NCBI GenBank assembly: GCA_963693315.1
Contig: OY856186.1
Span: forward strand, 74,439,475 to 74,503,474
Reading direction: 5' to 3'
Length of the DNA stretch: 64,000 bases
Origin: Diogma glabrata
Taxonomy: Eukaryota; Arthropoda; Insecta; Diptera; Cylindrotomidae
Of this stretch, positions 22,540 through 34,769 are shown one piece after another. The position numbers and the translations under genes are program-made. Position 1 is the stretch's first letter. Every line of letters begins with the position of its first letter. The notes under the pieces are model-generated. The model was not told where the DNA came from and searched no databases. It was given only the letters and a program-made list of their open reading frames with translations.

Positions 22540-24560
22540 GTTGATTCGAGGTCCCATTGTCATTATACAAAACTGCTCCTTTGATTTTTCGCAAAATTTT
22601 ATTGTAAATAGATTGTGCGATAACAAACCGCATCATAGGTCCTTTATATGCCTGTATATCCTTTTGATATTTAAAAAAAAAAATTTCAGGTTCTCTAAAC
22701 CTTTATGCACATAGAGAAGCACTTATAGAGTCGAGTTTAATAATACTATAGGGCTCAAAGCAATGCATACCTTCGGTGCATAAGCAATTACTAGTCAAGA
22801 AACTTTCGACACAACATCAAACGACTACGAGACTCCAAGAACTCCAGTTAGAATGATTAATAGAGAGCATACTCTCATATCCAAGCCTGATCTAGTGCTG
22901 CATACAATAAATTCACAAACCGCTATACTTGACCACTAGACACTGAAACGTCTATCACACTGGTGGCATCCCTTTGGGGAGCGTATGTTTACAATATTGG
23001 TAAAGGGTAACAACTCTCTAGGATCAGTAACTGCAGTGAGTAAGCAAGTTGGCTTTTAGTAAAAATTAAGTAGCTGCAATGATACATTGTTGGTGAGCTT
23101 GACCACTGTACCTTCTACTTTGCAAAGAGAAAATATGAGAGAATAGTGACAAAAAAACGACAAAAACGACAAAAAAGACAAAAACTTGTGTAAATGATGT
23201 TTTGTAAAATTAAAACACTCAACAAACAGCAAAAACGCAGTAGTATCATTACAACAATGATACCTTTTTAGTTTGGGTTATAAAATATAGTTCTTTGATT
23301 GACAAACAACTGTTTGACAAACAAACAACTGTTGCTAAAAACCGATCTGTAAATTACAGTAACCTAGTGCAGGTTTATTGAAACGTTTGAGCACATTCAA
23401 TGCATCAAATAACACTTAAACAAATTAACTCAGAACTCACCGCTTAAAACTACCCAAAAAACTAGAAAATGTAAACGCAATCAATAGTTAAAAGAGATTG
23501 AAGAGTTTGCTCTAAAAAATTTGGCTATGCAAATCGTACAGAGTATCGTAACATAAACAAAATAAAACAAACGAAGATCTCTACATTGCGATGTCACTTT
23601 TAAAAATTGAACCCAAGATCGTCGTATTATCATCTTTCAAATCCAACCTCTACAACGTTTTAAAATGTATTGTAACGATCGGCCTTATTGAGATTCCCGC
23701 TCTATATTAAGAATCAAAATCATCTAGTTAATTCACAATCCTATTTCCTACATATTTTTTCATATAAAAATACATAATAACATCATGTATTTTGATAGAG
23801 AATGGAAATAATTATAAAAGAATTAATTAATTTGAGGAAAAACAAGATAATACAATATGAAAAAATTATGATTTTTTTTTTCATTCAACTGGATTTTTAG
23901 ATCATGTGAGAGATTTTCTGATTAATTAGTGGGCGTAAAAGTGACCGATGTATATAAAAAAGAAACAACGATAGAAAATTCTCGCTAATAAAAACATCGC
24001 TTAATTTGCCCGACTGGATTATTATGAGATTATTATCAAATTAGATATCAAATACATTATTAAATGAATTTTCAATTTTTGATTTCCTTTTTGAAGGCAA
24101 TACGTAGTGCACTAAATAATAAATTATTATAGTTAAAAAAATAATTTGTAATAATAATTAATGTTTTTGTTCTTCTAAGTTAGTTGTTACACAACACTAA
24201 TGTGATATGAAATAATAAAAGCATTTAAACTAGTAAATGATTTTTATACATAAAAAGTTTAATTATTCAAATAAACAAATATCTTAAAATAAGATGAAAC
24301 AAATTTAAAAAACATCTTTAAAAAGATTTCTAGTGTTTGGGCAAAATTAGGTAAAATGATGGAGGAGCGTTTCTTCCTAACCATTGTTTTTCTGTATCCT
24401 AACTGCCATTATATCACTTCGTATGTGTTGCATAGATTCGAAATATAGTGATCCAAAAATGATACGCATTACTGTCAGTAATAAAAGTATTTATTGAAAA
24501 ATAACCGCATTCACATTTGTACACCTAGATTTAAAAAACGATTTTGATTTTATAAATTGA
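22540..24560. other. Mixed stretch, unassigned
   Basis: 22730-23100 has a more balanced composition and may be old coding debris. On the plus strand, short pieces such as ETPRTPVRMINREHTL (about 22830) read like protein, but I recognise no family. 23150-23185 holds a (ACAAAAACG)-like short repeat. The rest is AT-rich. Confidence 0.35.
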
Positions 24561-24569
24561 GTGATATTT

Positions 24570-24660
24570 AAATAAAAAAAATCTGGTAATATTTTCACGG
24601 CCCTACAAATATTTTTCGCATCCCTTCAGGGAGGCGCGGCCCTCTTGTTAAGAATCCCTG
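24570..24660 (-). mobile_element. hAT-like transposon terminus (one end only)
   Basis: Read on the minus strand from 24660, the sequence begins CAGGGATTCTTAACAAGAGG and continues GCCGCGCCTCCCTGAAGG. hAT-superfamily elements typically begin CAGGG followed by a GC-rich 'GGCCGCG' segment with an inner T-rich part. The element body would lie at lower coordinates. I found no matching inverted end or 8-bp target duplication within a few kb. Confidence 0.4.
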
Positions 24661-24669
24661 GCCTAGATT

Positions 24670-27600
24670 TTTGATTGCGTAGTTGGAATCGGCACCCCTA
24701 TTCGTTCCGAAAAGGTCTTGGGTGAAGAGGAAGGGTTACCAATGAGATAACACCTTGTAAGTTAACCATTTGATGCCATTCTCACACACCACAAACTTTT
24801 CAATGGAGTGAAATGGGAACCTAGTTTCAATGTTTCCTGTTAGGGGAGGAAGTTTTTTAGCCCAGTATCAACCACCGTTCAAACATTTTTACTACTTTTA
24901 CTTCGAATAATTCTATCGGGCCTTTAGCAACTATAGCACATGAACGTTCTCCAAAAATAGATGCAGGTCACGTGTATATTTGCAATATTTTTTTTAGTAG
25001 GAATGCTCAAAGGAAATACGGCTCAAAATCTAGACCAGGTATTGGGTTACTTTTAATTTTTATTGAAGACTAAATCTGTCGAAGGGTTTAAAATTACCCA
25101 ATCTGAATTGAGTTTAAATGCCATTGCTGGAGAGAACTTGCGAGTGCAAGATTCCTTCTCGACTCTCGTTGTGTCAGCGTTATTTGTCACATTTAATGTC
25201 ATTCAAAGCGAATCTGGATTTAGAGCTAAAGCTATTTGGAAAGCTATGTATTTTTTGACGATAATTTGGTCTCTAAAATGGAGCATATAGAATTTTTCAT
25301 TCGATTCACGTTTCTGTATAAATTTTTCGTATATATTTTTGTGATAAATAGTCTAATGTGATAGTACCAATTTTTTTAAGTGACCATGGGTCGTACTCGT
25401 CCAGTAACAGTTTTACTTGTACTTTTTTGGTTTAAACTGTTTAAATTTAATCAATAAAAGAAAGTGGGAGAACCAGGATATACAGCAAAATGGAATCAAA
25501 TGAGTAGTTTTGAAAAGTGCCGATCTTTTCTCAGCTCCTGCAATAATACCCTATGATGATCTCATTCACCACATTATGAGGAGGTGAAAAGCAAGGTGGA
25601 CATCATGATCAGCTCTTCTGCATAAACTGCATGAGAAGCGATTGGTTCGCTAATACGCCTCCACGGCTTAATATCATCTGGGTCAAGTTTAGGTTGAAGG
25701 TTCTGGGTTTTGTAGCTGTCCATTTTGCGTTATCAGTCACAATGCTCAAAGCGAAATATTTGCAGAACGACGTCAATATTTTGTCAACTTTTATAGATCC
25801 GAAAAAGATTGTTTTAAGTACATCTACTTTTATGTATCGGTTTGCGACACTGAAGTGATATCAACTTCATCTTCTTGTGGTTGCCAAACTTAATACATCA
25901 TCGATCTCATATTTGAACAAGCGAAATGCTTTGTACAAACAATGACCTGCATCTGTTTAAATTGTGCTATTAGTAGCGATGATGTTTTTAAATTGAAACT
26001 TTATATCCAGACCCAGTCATTATCGTAAGTTGAGTTTCTGAGTCATCGCTGATAATTTCTGTTTTTATATAATTCAATTTCGCTTCTGGTGTAGTTTTAG
26101 TATTATTTTTAAAGTTAATATTGAAAGATAAATGTGTGAGCCACATATTTGGAAGAAAATTTCCAACTAGTGGAGATAACCATAACACCAACCAATTACA
26201 CATATTTGCTTTAGTTCTCATAAAATGTTTTAAAATATAAAAATTTATAAGATTTAGAACTGCTATAAGTGGCGCTCAAGTGGCGCCCATTCCAAACATT
26301 ATTGTATCTCTCTGTTTCTACCTTGGCCAGTTCTAGCTAGCTAATATACTAACACCACAGAACAAATTTGATGAATTGAATAAAGAATTGCGAAGAACGC
26401 AAAACGAATCATAGAAGAATTTTATTGCAATTATTATTTAACAACATATAATTTTAAAAGTATGTGCACATCATTAGTGTTATAAATACTACCTTGTACA
26501 GACACCAATTAAATCTCCAACACGAAACGTCTGATTTGAGATAATCACTTGATCAGAAAAGTTTTAAATCCATTCCGTAACATATCCAACATTAAAATTA
26601 GACGGTGCAATAATTAACATAAACTAATCCAATCAGAATTATTCCAAACGGAAACTACACAAAAGTGTTAAAATATTATATTCGCTTGTACTTATCGTAG
26701 GCAACAATTAATTTGTTTAAAATCTTTATGATGTAAAATTTTTATCAACGCTCACTGTAGTCAAGTGAAACGAAACAAACAGACCATCTATTAAAAAATT
26801 AAGTTCTATGCTTATGACACAACATAAAACTTTAAATATTGAAGGACAGGTGGTAGTGTTTTTATGCATATCTTCTTTACTTGACAAATAAATTATATTA
26901 AGATAGCAATAAAAAGAAAACAAATAAATTATTAACAGAACAAAAGTAAAACTGTTATTATTTAAAGAAATCTTATAAAAATTAATAAATATAATTGGAG
27001 AAAAAAAAAACATTTTTTCTTTTCGATTACCGAGTTACGCGGCCTTACTACAGATAAAGAAATCAACCGCATTTTTAATTGAAATCAGATTGATTGTATT
27101 TAGGTTCTGCGGTTAAATTGATATTGTTATTATTAATTTTTTTCATTATTCCTTTTTTATTATAATTAATTTATTGTGACAGTTAAATTAATTAAAAAAC
27201 GGCTTCACACTAGTTTATTAGTATGTCAAGTTTGATGAATGTTCGCATCGTATTTTTGTACTACTGTTGCTCAATGAACTGAATTGCAATTTTTGATGAA
27301 ACTACATTAAATAGTTACACTTCCTTTTTTTTTCCTATAGACGAAATGGTTACTACCAATTAAAATTACAAAATAGTGTTTAGAAATAAATAAGCAATGA
27401 TAAATAAATACATTATAATTTCTTACAACTTTAATCATGTTAAATTTTATTTATTACTTATCATAAAAATAAAATTAATTTTTAATGTTACATTTTTTGT
27501 TTACATTACAACTAAACGAACATTAACGTACAACTATTTCTTTCATTTAAACAAGCACTAAATTTGATCCCTTAGTACATGATTAAATCAGATTCAATAC

Positions 27601-28920
27601 ACATTTTATAGACATTTATATTTTTTATGTAACGATATAAATTTTGTCGAATCAGAATTAAAAAAAGATTAAAAAGTAACCGAAAGGCAAAACAAGTTTT
27701 TGTATAATAAGAATTGGTGATCCTACGACAGTCAGGGAAATACGAAGGAATGATCGAAAATTTTGTGTGAAATTAAAACTCCAAAAAATCCCACCGTCTT
27801 TACATGGATAATAAGGTGGGTGGTTTTTGGTTCTATGGGTCCAGAGGTTTGGTAGATTTACCAAAAATTAGCACAAAGTTCCAGCTTCCTAAATCAAACT
27901 TGTGAACGCCGCAAAGCGAGTTTTCTTCCCATATAATTAACATTGGTCAAACGACGTTTTAGCGTAAAAATAAATAACCTTTTTTCAATTTTTGATAGCA
28001 GCGCTTTGTAGAGAATTAAATTAGGCTCAAGGTACTGAATCCATAATTTTATTATTTTCAAAGATATGCTCGTTTGAACATTCACAGAAAATCGGCTTTT
28101 CAATTCATTATCTTACCCATACCCCTCTTTGCTTAATCTCAGTTTGGTTACCTCGACTATGCTCCTAATCTGGAAGTGGAGTATAACCACTCATAACCGA
28201 ATCTCCATTGACGCGGTAAAACATGTTCTCATTGCCCTCATATACACCGAATTTACACCGCTCCCAAACTAGCAGCTTAGTATAAGGATTTCACTGCAAA
28301 TGACAAAAAAAAATGGCTAATGTACGTGATATTCTTCTATTCTTTGTAAAGAGTAAAAAAATTCGAAAATATATTTATATGAATACTTTCAAAACTCGTT
28401 TTAACTTTAATTTCAATTCTAAAGTTGTTACGAAACTATTGACCTCATAAAGGTTCGGTTGTTGAAGAATTATATTATTCATAAACCAACGCGTTCACAC
28501 AGCTTATCCGAGACGCAAAACTTATCGTTGTTTTTATTATTGTAAATTGATGATGTTTTTCGGGTTTGCTGTGTTATTTCTATATACTGTCAGTTCAGGA
28601 AATTTTCTATATACTTGGTCCAATTTCTGGTACATTTTTGTACATGGAATTGGTTGGCTTAAGCTACTCAAGCTTGGTGTTTTTGGTGCAATTAAATCCA
28701 ATTATGATAATTTAATGTTTAGTTTTGTTGTTATAATTTTATATAGTATAATTGCTATTTGCAAGATCCATTTGTTGATTAAACAAATTATACTTCAAAT
28801 TAAATTGGTGGGCAGTAAAATTAAAAAGAATAATTAAACCAAAAATAAAATCAATAGCGTCTTAAGGAACCCATATCGATGTCCTTTTAATAAAATGTTT
28901 TAATCCGGTTTGTATCATAT
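24670..28920. other. Mixed unassigned stretch
   Basis: Open frames of 70-96 codons occur at 25063, 25631, 25988(-), 26726(-), 27658(-) and 28550. None has a motif I can name. The one at 28550-28837 is strongly hydrophobic with two or three possible membrane segments, but AT-rich strings give such frames by chance. 27890-28110 is unusually low in long A/T runs, though no element was recognised. Confidence 0.35.
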
Positions 28921-28934
28921 TTGTTGGTAAAAAA

Positions 28935-29560
28935 AGGTCCCTATTCAACAATCGCCTCTACATTTGAAATATTATTTGTCACAGTTATTTTGGGTTTTTT
29001 GTTTAACAGTTGCCTCTACATTTGGCACAACGAATTTATTAATTTGATATTGTTGGTCACAGTTATTTGGTGGTTTTTGTTCAACAATCGATAGGTTACA
29101 TTTGGCGCTATGAATATATTGGTTGCATATTACTACATTTAATTCAGCATTCACCTGGGCATTGGTGGAATAGTTCAGTTAATTATTTTTTATATATTAC
29201 AATAAGACACTCGTGATGATAGGATAGAAAGAAAGTGAGTGAAGAGGAGATTTAACGCGAACTAAGTGGGGTGAGTGAAGTATTTTTTTACTTGCTAAAT
29301 GTTGTAATAATTGTGGTCTTATTATTGATGGTGGTTATTGATTCATCCTTTGTGGTGGTCAAATCCCTCTTCTTTGGTTCCACTTTTTTTTAAAATTCCA
29401 ATTATAAAGTTCTTTTTGCGTACAAATCTTTTTATTTGTGCTGAACAAGAGGGGATTCCTACTTAAATTCACATGACTGGAGCTTTGCTGGTTATATCTC
29501 ATCCAGGTACACAGTCTTTCTGTTTGCTTCCTTCTAGTTGATGCAACTATTGATTATTGT
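28935..29560 (+). repeat. Composite interspersed repeat, copy 2 (with three tandem modules)
   Basis: Three tandem modules of about 75 bp are marked by TTCAACAATCGCCTC (28946), TTTAACAGTTGCCTC (29002) and TTCAACAATCGATAGG (29080). Each is followed by TTTGGCRC or a decayed form. The 3' module starts GTGGGGTGAGTGAAGTATTT (29268) and runs to CACAGTCTTTCTGTTTGCTT. Confidence 0.7.
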
Positions 29561-29614
29561 ATAGTGTAAATAGTTTATATTTGGCTAGAAAAAACATTAA
29601 TAGTTGTATAAAGT

Positions 29615-29912
29615 ACAAATCATGAGGGGAGTGAAACATTTTATTTGTTTTAAATGTAATGATTATATTTGATGTGGTGTGTGCGATGGTTTTAGTTCCA
29701 CTGACTTTTGAAGTCACCAGTGTCCCTATTGTTTGCCCATTATAATTCGTCTTCTTGTGAAACTTTAACGAGCAATTAAGCATTTGTACTGGGCTGGATT
29801 TCACAGACTGCGCTAGTCTGAAATTAAAAATTTCAAGGCATGCAATTCCTCTAATGTTCCTGATAGTGATTCCACTATCAGAAAGGTACAGTGTTCATTA
29901 CATTTTACGATC
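29615..29912 (+). repeat. Composite interspersed repeat, copy 3 (3' module only)
   Basis: It starts GGGGAGTGAAACATTTTATT (29625) and contains GATGTGGTGTGTGCGATGG, CATTTGTACTGGGCTGGATT (about 29782), GGCATGCAATTCCTCTAATG and GTGTTCATTAC near 29890. It is directly downstream of copy 2 in the same orientation, so it may be a tandem 3' module of the same insertion. Confidence 0.7.
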
Positions 29913-30030
29913 GCAACGTGGTCGTGAAGTAATCATTTTATGGCCTCTCGATAAAAGCATTGATTTTTTTTAGCCACGTCTGTATTTTCTGGTCGAAACG
30001 TATAGTCCGAGAGGCGAGAAACAAAAAAAT

Positions 30031-30503
30031 GCAAGCACTTTCTAAAGGCTGGTTTTTTAATATTATGTCACATATGTTGAGTAGAGAAATAGTCTGTCGT
30101 CAGTCAGCTCGATTTATTAGCGTTTGGGGTGGGGGGGCTCCAATTTTGTAAAAAAAACATGTACCTTGCAACTACTTTCTAAAACCTCAAAATTAATTTG
30201 AAAGCAGTATTTTAATTAAGAATAAGTTTTATTATCGTCAGTCACACAAATCCTGTAACCAAACGCGCCAGTCACGAGTTGAAGTTTAAAAAAAACGGTA
30301 CATCGTGCAAGTACTTTCTAAAATCTGAAATTTAGTATACAGTTGAAGAATATTATTATAACCACAAAAAAAGTAGCAGTTTATTTCTGTAATAGATGCC
30401 ATCACTCCAAACGCTAACGAATCTAGCTAACTGACGGCAGACTATTTCTCTATTCAACATATGTGACATAATATTAAAAAATCAACCTTTAGAAAGTGCT
30501 TGC
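30031..30503. mobile_element. Non-autonomous DNA transposon (MITE/foldback), 473 bp with 101-bp TIRs
   Basis: 30031-30131 and 30403-30503 are inverted copies of each other at about 90% identity over 101 bp, beginning GCAAGCACTTTCTAAAGG and ending at CGTTTGGRGTG. The 271-bp interior has no frame. It repeats the terminal motif as GCAACTACTTTCTAAA (near 30167) and GCAAGTACTTTCTAAA (near 30310), along with CGTCAGTCA and CCAAACGC. Such subterminal repeats are typical transposase binding sites. Outside the arms AAAAATTGC-like sequence continues on both sides, so the real edge may be a few bases further out. Confidence 0.85.
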
Positions 30504-30509
30504 AATTTT

Positions 30510-31600
30510 TAGAATAGAAGCTGATTTCTGATAGTGAGAGAAAAAAATATTTGTAATAGATTGCTTTAAAGAAACACAAAATAGTTTTGAGAAATAGGAA
30601 CAATGTCGTGGTCGTAAGGATAAAAAATATTATCTAGTATTTAGTCGTGCCATCAACGTTTTTGTAGCATTCCATATTTTTTTGTGTCAAAATCTTAACA
30701 AAATGAGAACATTGTCTTGGTCACATCGTATCATCCAAAAGATTTTTGCGAAGGGTTCAGTCAGGTTGCTTCGCACTCTACTTTAAATAGCTGGAATAGA
30801 ATTGATTAAAAGATCAATAACAAAGAGCAAGTTCGATTGTAGCTATACATACATTTTTAAATTGACTTGAAGAAAAACTGGCTTAATATATTTGCCACAA
30901 AGTGTGTGATCTGCAACATCTCCAGAAAAGGTAAACGAAAATCTATACTATCTGGAAAAATGTCGTTATTGGATCTAATTTTCCAACCGATACACTACGA
31001 CTAGCTGATGAAAAAAGAAGAACTATGCGCCAAGTATATCCAAGTAACTCGCCATTCCAATAGATGTAAACAAAATTTTAAAAAATGTCTATGACCGCAT
31101 ACGCGATAAGTTGTCTCTGAACAAAAAAGCTGTACCGCAGGCACAAAACATCTATGACAAATCAATAGACTATTGACTAGCTGGCAGCGCACAGCAGTAA
31201 TCCTATTTTCATCTTTATATTTTGTGCATGGAATTGGAAGAACAAAACATGAAAGTGGAAGGAATTAAATGGCAGTAATTTGGTTTGACAAATTGGGATT
31301 TGGAGCGTCTGAAAGGTATTCGAATAAATGTTTAAACCAAGTTAAGTAGCATAGAAACAATATAAGCCAACTAAAGAGGAGATTGATCGACTAGCAGAAA
31401 TAAGACTTTAGAGTCAGTGCAGTGTAGTGATTGATGTAACGGTATTGTGGTTGTGAAGAAATCAAATGGCAAGGTTTGAATCTGATTTCAATCATCAATT
31501 TGAAATTAATCTTCATCCTATACCGCGAATAGAAGATTTGTAGTGGTTCTGCTACCAATGTTTCTGCGTACAACACTTAATTTTTATTTAAGGTTTAGCC
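30510..31600 (+). other. Unassigned stretch, possible gypsy RT debris
   Basis: Two short plus-strand motifs, VYPSNSP (about 31036) and HPIPRIEDL (about 31512), resemble conserved parts of the gypsy reverse transcriptase start. They are 470 bp apart instead of about 115 bp. Between them, near 31405-31475, GGTTTGAATCTG resembles a polymerase III box B. No continuous frame exists, so I do not call a gene. Confidence 0.25.
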
Positions 31601-31789
31601 ATAAACAGACAGTTCTCTAGGTATACTAAGGTCGTGTCCGTAGAAAAGATCAGTTGGAGTGCATTTAAGGTTCAATTTGCAAAATTGCGCACCTTGATGT
31701 GTGGTAACATAAAACCGTATTGCAAATCGCGAAATGTGCTGATCGATTAACGTTTTCGTTATAAAAGGTAGGATAATGAAAAGTAGTTC

Positions 31790-32837
31790 TATGCCATTTG
31801 TGTATGAAAAACAATATCATTCATATGTCCATCACGGCTCCGTATACAGGCCTGCATCCAAAGATCAACACTTTCGATGACTTTTCCCAATAAAAGCGGA
31901 TCAATGGCCTCAATTTCAGCTCGAATGTTGGTTTCAAGTTGTTGAATTGTTGAATTGTTTGCGGATGATTGACATGAACTTTACCTTTCAAATAAAGCAA
32001 TAAAAAATAGTCCAAATAGTTAAATCGCAGCTTCTTGGTGATGGAACTTCAGAATTTCTTGAAACTATGCGATCACCAAATTTTGTTGCCAATAAGTGGA
32101 GTGTTTCACGGCTGGTGTGGCATGTGGCTCCGTCTTTTGAAACCAAAGGTCATCGGCATTTAATTCGTTCAATTTCGGCCAAAAAAAACCAGTTAGCATG
32201 CCAGGATAACGAGCATTTTTCACTCTGATAGCTTACTCCTCGTCATTTAAAAAAAAAATGGTCCATTCACCAGCCCACAGACCACACAAACAGTGACTTT
32301 TGCAGGATAAAGTGGTTGTTCGCGAATAACATTAGGATTCTCTGCTCCCCAGAAATTTTGCTTATTGTCGTACCCATTGAGATGAAAATGAGCCTCATCG
32401 CTAAAGATGATTTTTGATGAAAATCCTTCATTTCGTTCAAGCATCCAATTAACAAAACAGCGACGTTTAAATGGTCTGATCGCTTCAATTCTTGAGTTAG
32501 TTGGATTTTGTATGGATGAAGATGAAGATCAACATGCAAAATATTCGTAAGGTGGTTCGTGGAATGTTTAATTCCTGTGAGCGATGCTTTGTTGATGTGC
32601 TTGGATTATTACGAACACTTTCACTAACAGCTGCTATTGTATAACGAGTACGAACTGGATGAACATGTTGATACGGCCTACGACCTTCCACTGAACCAGT
32701 TTCTTCAAAATGATCAATAATTTTAGCAATTGCGCGCTCAGTAAATGTTGTCGTCCAAATGTTGTCTTTTTTGAACGACAATTTTCATAATAAACTTGGA
32801 TGATTAAAATGCGTTGTTGTGTTGTAAGCGACTCCAT
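31790..32837 (-). pseudogene. Tc1/mariner-superfamily transposase, frameshifted
   Basis: It would be a cut-and-paste transposase of about 335-350 residues, as is usual for the family. It begins MESLTTQQRILIIQVYYEN at 32837. A helix-turn-helix region follows (AIAKIIDHFEETGSVEGR, about 32745-32690; then ELNIPRTTL). The first catalytic Asp lies in KIIFSDEAHFHLNGY (about 32412-32370), followed by WGAENPNVI and PAKVTVCVV. The last catalytic Asp is the D of RSCDLT (about 32050), followed by DYFLLLYLKGKVHVN (from about 32012). The DGA-H motif expected for the second Asp region (about 32110) is degraded. At least three frame changes break it. The upstream end lies at about 32953, next to a gypsy integrase relic. 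Confidence 0.85.
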
Positions 32838-32929
32838 GATTAATAATGGCACGGTTTTGACTTTTAATATTTCAAACACATTTTTACATCAAACAACATT
32901 TAGTACTTACACTAATCGATTCAAAAAAG

Positions 32930-32953
32930 GACCAACAGATGGCCCACCCTTTA
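32930..32953 (-). repeat. Probable 5' terminal inverted repeat of the mariner element
   Basis: On the minus strand the element would begin AAGGGTGGGCCATCTGTTGG next to a TA at 32952-32953, the usual target dinucleotide. Immediately outside, the gypsy integrase reading frame begins, so the boundary is supported from both sides. The opposite terminal repeat was not identified. Confidence 0.5.
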
Positions 32954-33480
32954 GTTGTTGCTCACATATGAACAATCGTAATCGCTTCTGGCGAACTGGC
33001 AAAATGGTCGATAGTAGTTAATTTGTATTCATATCCATAAGACGAGGTGACCGCCCCACGATATCTATGATCAAACCAACCACTTTGAATTTTCGAATCT
33101 ATCGAAATCGTTCCGTGTATGACGGTTGAAGTTATATCATTGACATGCCAGGGCTGTTTTCCCAATGTATTCTCAAACTAAATTATGGCTCATAAGAAAT
33201 GAGTTCAAGCTTGAATTTAAAATTTTTTGTATTTTGAACAAGTGTTGGAGTTCTTTATTGGACTCTTGAAAATGGATGATTTGAGAGATATCCAACCCGG
33301 TTAAACAAAGAGCCATTTCCGCATATGATCGTATCCGCTACCCCGTTCTCCTTTCCTAATCTATGTCTAACATTAGTGGTAAACTGTGCCATAACTGTTC
33401 CATCTTGGATTAACTAGCAGGAGTCAGAAGTTTGTGGTCAGCAAACACAGCGTCTGTAGAAATTACCCCTGTGACCACCA
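32954..33480 (-). pseudogene. Ty3/gypsy RNase H-integrase relic, truncated by mariner
   Basis: Reading the minus strand from 33480, FADHKLL (about 33440) matches the RNase H TDHKPL box. RHRLGKENGVADT (about 33365) matches the 'GKENVVADALSR' end of RNase H. After a degraded zinc-binding region come NFNRHTRNDF (about 33128) and, in another frame, SYGYEYKLTTIDHFASSPEAI (33042-32983), split here as GYEYKLTTIDHF and SPEAITIVHM. These match the integrase core 'GYxYLLTxIDRFTRWPEAIPI'. The frame breaks off at 32954, where the mariner end begins. Several frame changes and stops rule out function. Confidence 0.7.
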
Positions 33481-33834
33481 AATTATTTTAATCATCCTTT
33501 TGTACACGTGACGATGAAGCTTGGCTTGTTGATGCCTGATTCAGGTCAGTCCTAAAGTTTATCCGCCAGAATGAAACGTTTTTAAAGCGGGTATTCCGGG
33601 GAACCGAAAGACGTGTTATCCATAAATTGTACGACAGAGCTTGTTACAACAGTTAACAGTAATTTTTAATGTTACTTTTGAAGTAACAGGCCAAATGATG
33701 CCGAACACTAAGAAACTATCAAAGAATTATTTGAAAGTTTGGAACAGGTTGCATTACAATGTAATTAAATTAAACTAAAGGTGTGTGTTCTGCAGTGGAC
33801 TTTCTTTGATATATAATTCTCGCTCGTGGCAAAC

Positions 33835-33960
33835 AACCCACAAGCAAACCCAAAACGAGGATATATCAACCGGTTTCCACCTTCCTAGCCCTGGGAAAGA
33901 TTGCATATCAATTTTCAGGATTCCTTTCTAAACAGCATCTTGTTTATGTGTAAAACTTTG
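33835..33960 (+). pseudogene. Gypsy integrase fragment, plus strand
   Basis: GYINRFPPS, one stop, then PWERLHINF and FLNSILFM resemble the integrase core start 'P-x-PWxRLHIDFAGPFxxxxFL'. It lies on the opposite strand to the gypsy relic at 32954-33480, so it is a separate insertion or an inverted piece. It is short and broken. Confidence 0.4.
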
Positions 33961-34229
33961 AACCGGCATCGTATCTGATGACAGATGCCATCGATTACAA
34001 CCACCAATACAATCTAGCAATAAACGGATTACATAAATACATTGTTGGTGTTAATAGCGTAATCTACACCAAAAAAATTTTAAAATTTTTCTAAATTAGA
34101 TGCTGTGAAACATTGCTAGTTCTTTTTAATGAAGAGCCTGAAAGAAATATTTGTACTTTTAAAGAACACGATCAGAAAAACCAAGTCAATGAATAATCTT
34201 TGTTTATTTTTTGATTATCACCGAGCGTC

Positions 34230-34680
34230 TCTACATCCTGTAACGAAGGTTTAGGTATGTCTGATTTGGCTGCGGCAGACATGCTAACCAATGTTTCCGT
34301 CAAGAGTTTGCAACTTAAATGCATAAGCAATTTTCACCATAATTGAAAGTTTCAATCAATAAACGCAATAACAAGTTATCTAGATATGAACCACCGATAT
34401 CAAGAAATCAGACGCTGAATTACAGTTGCAGTCCAGTGATATAAAAATCAACGTTCAAAACAACTTAAACTGTCCATTTTGCACAAAACCACAATTTAGC
34501 ACAAAGACGTATGTAGAATTAAAGTTAAGCAAACTCTTAAACAAAGTAATTTTTGTTGAAGAAATAACGAATAAACTCATAGATACAATTATGTAGACCA
34601 CAAAAATCATCAAACCTGAGAAAAAGAATTCGTCTTTAAATCAATATATATTAAGAATACAGAGATTTTAAACATGATCT
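34230..34680 (+). pseudogene. Unrecognised protein-like relic with a CPFC motif
   Basis: From 34388 a frame reads about 60 codons (including LQLQSSDIKINV, NCPFCTKPQFSTKTYVELKL split over 34458-34517, and NKVIFVEEITNKLID). It meets one TAG at about 34594 and stays open for another 26 codons. Upstream in another frame, EGLGMSDLAAADMLTNVSVK (about 34241-34300) also looks protein-like. Codon composition is less AT-extreme than nearby DNA. I do not recognise a family; it may be more retroelement debris. Confidence 0.3.
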
Positions 34681-34769
34681 CCAAATATGGCTGTAATCCC
34701 GAAGGGTAATTATTGATTACTGCAAAGGAACGTCGGCGTTGTACACCTATTCGTAGAGAGAGAGGTTAA

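Noticed and set aside
26270..26295. tRNA-Lys primer site (TGGCGCCCATT)
   Set aside because: Only nine bases match and neither LTR nor gag/pol is nearby.
28550..28837. Small membrane protein gene (95 codons)
   Set aside because: Hydrophobic frames arise readily from T-rich DNA. There is no promoter, homology, conserved motif or partner exon.
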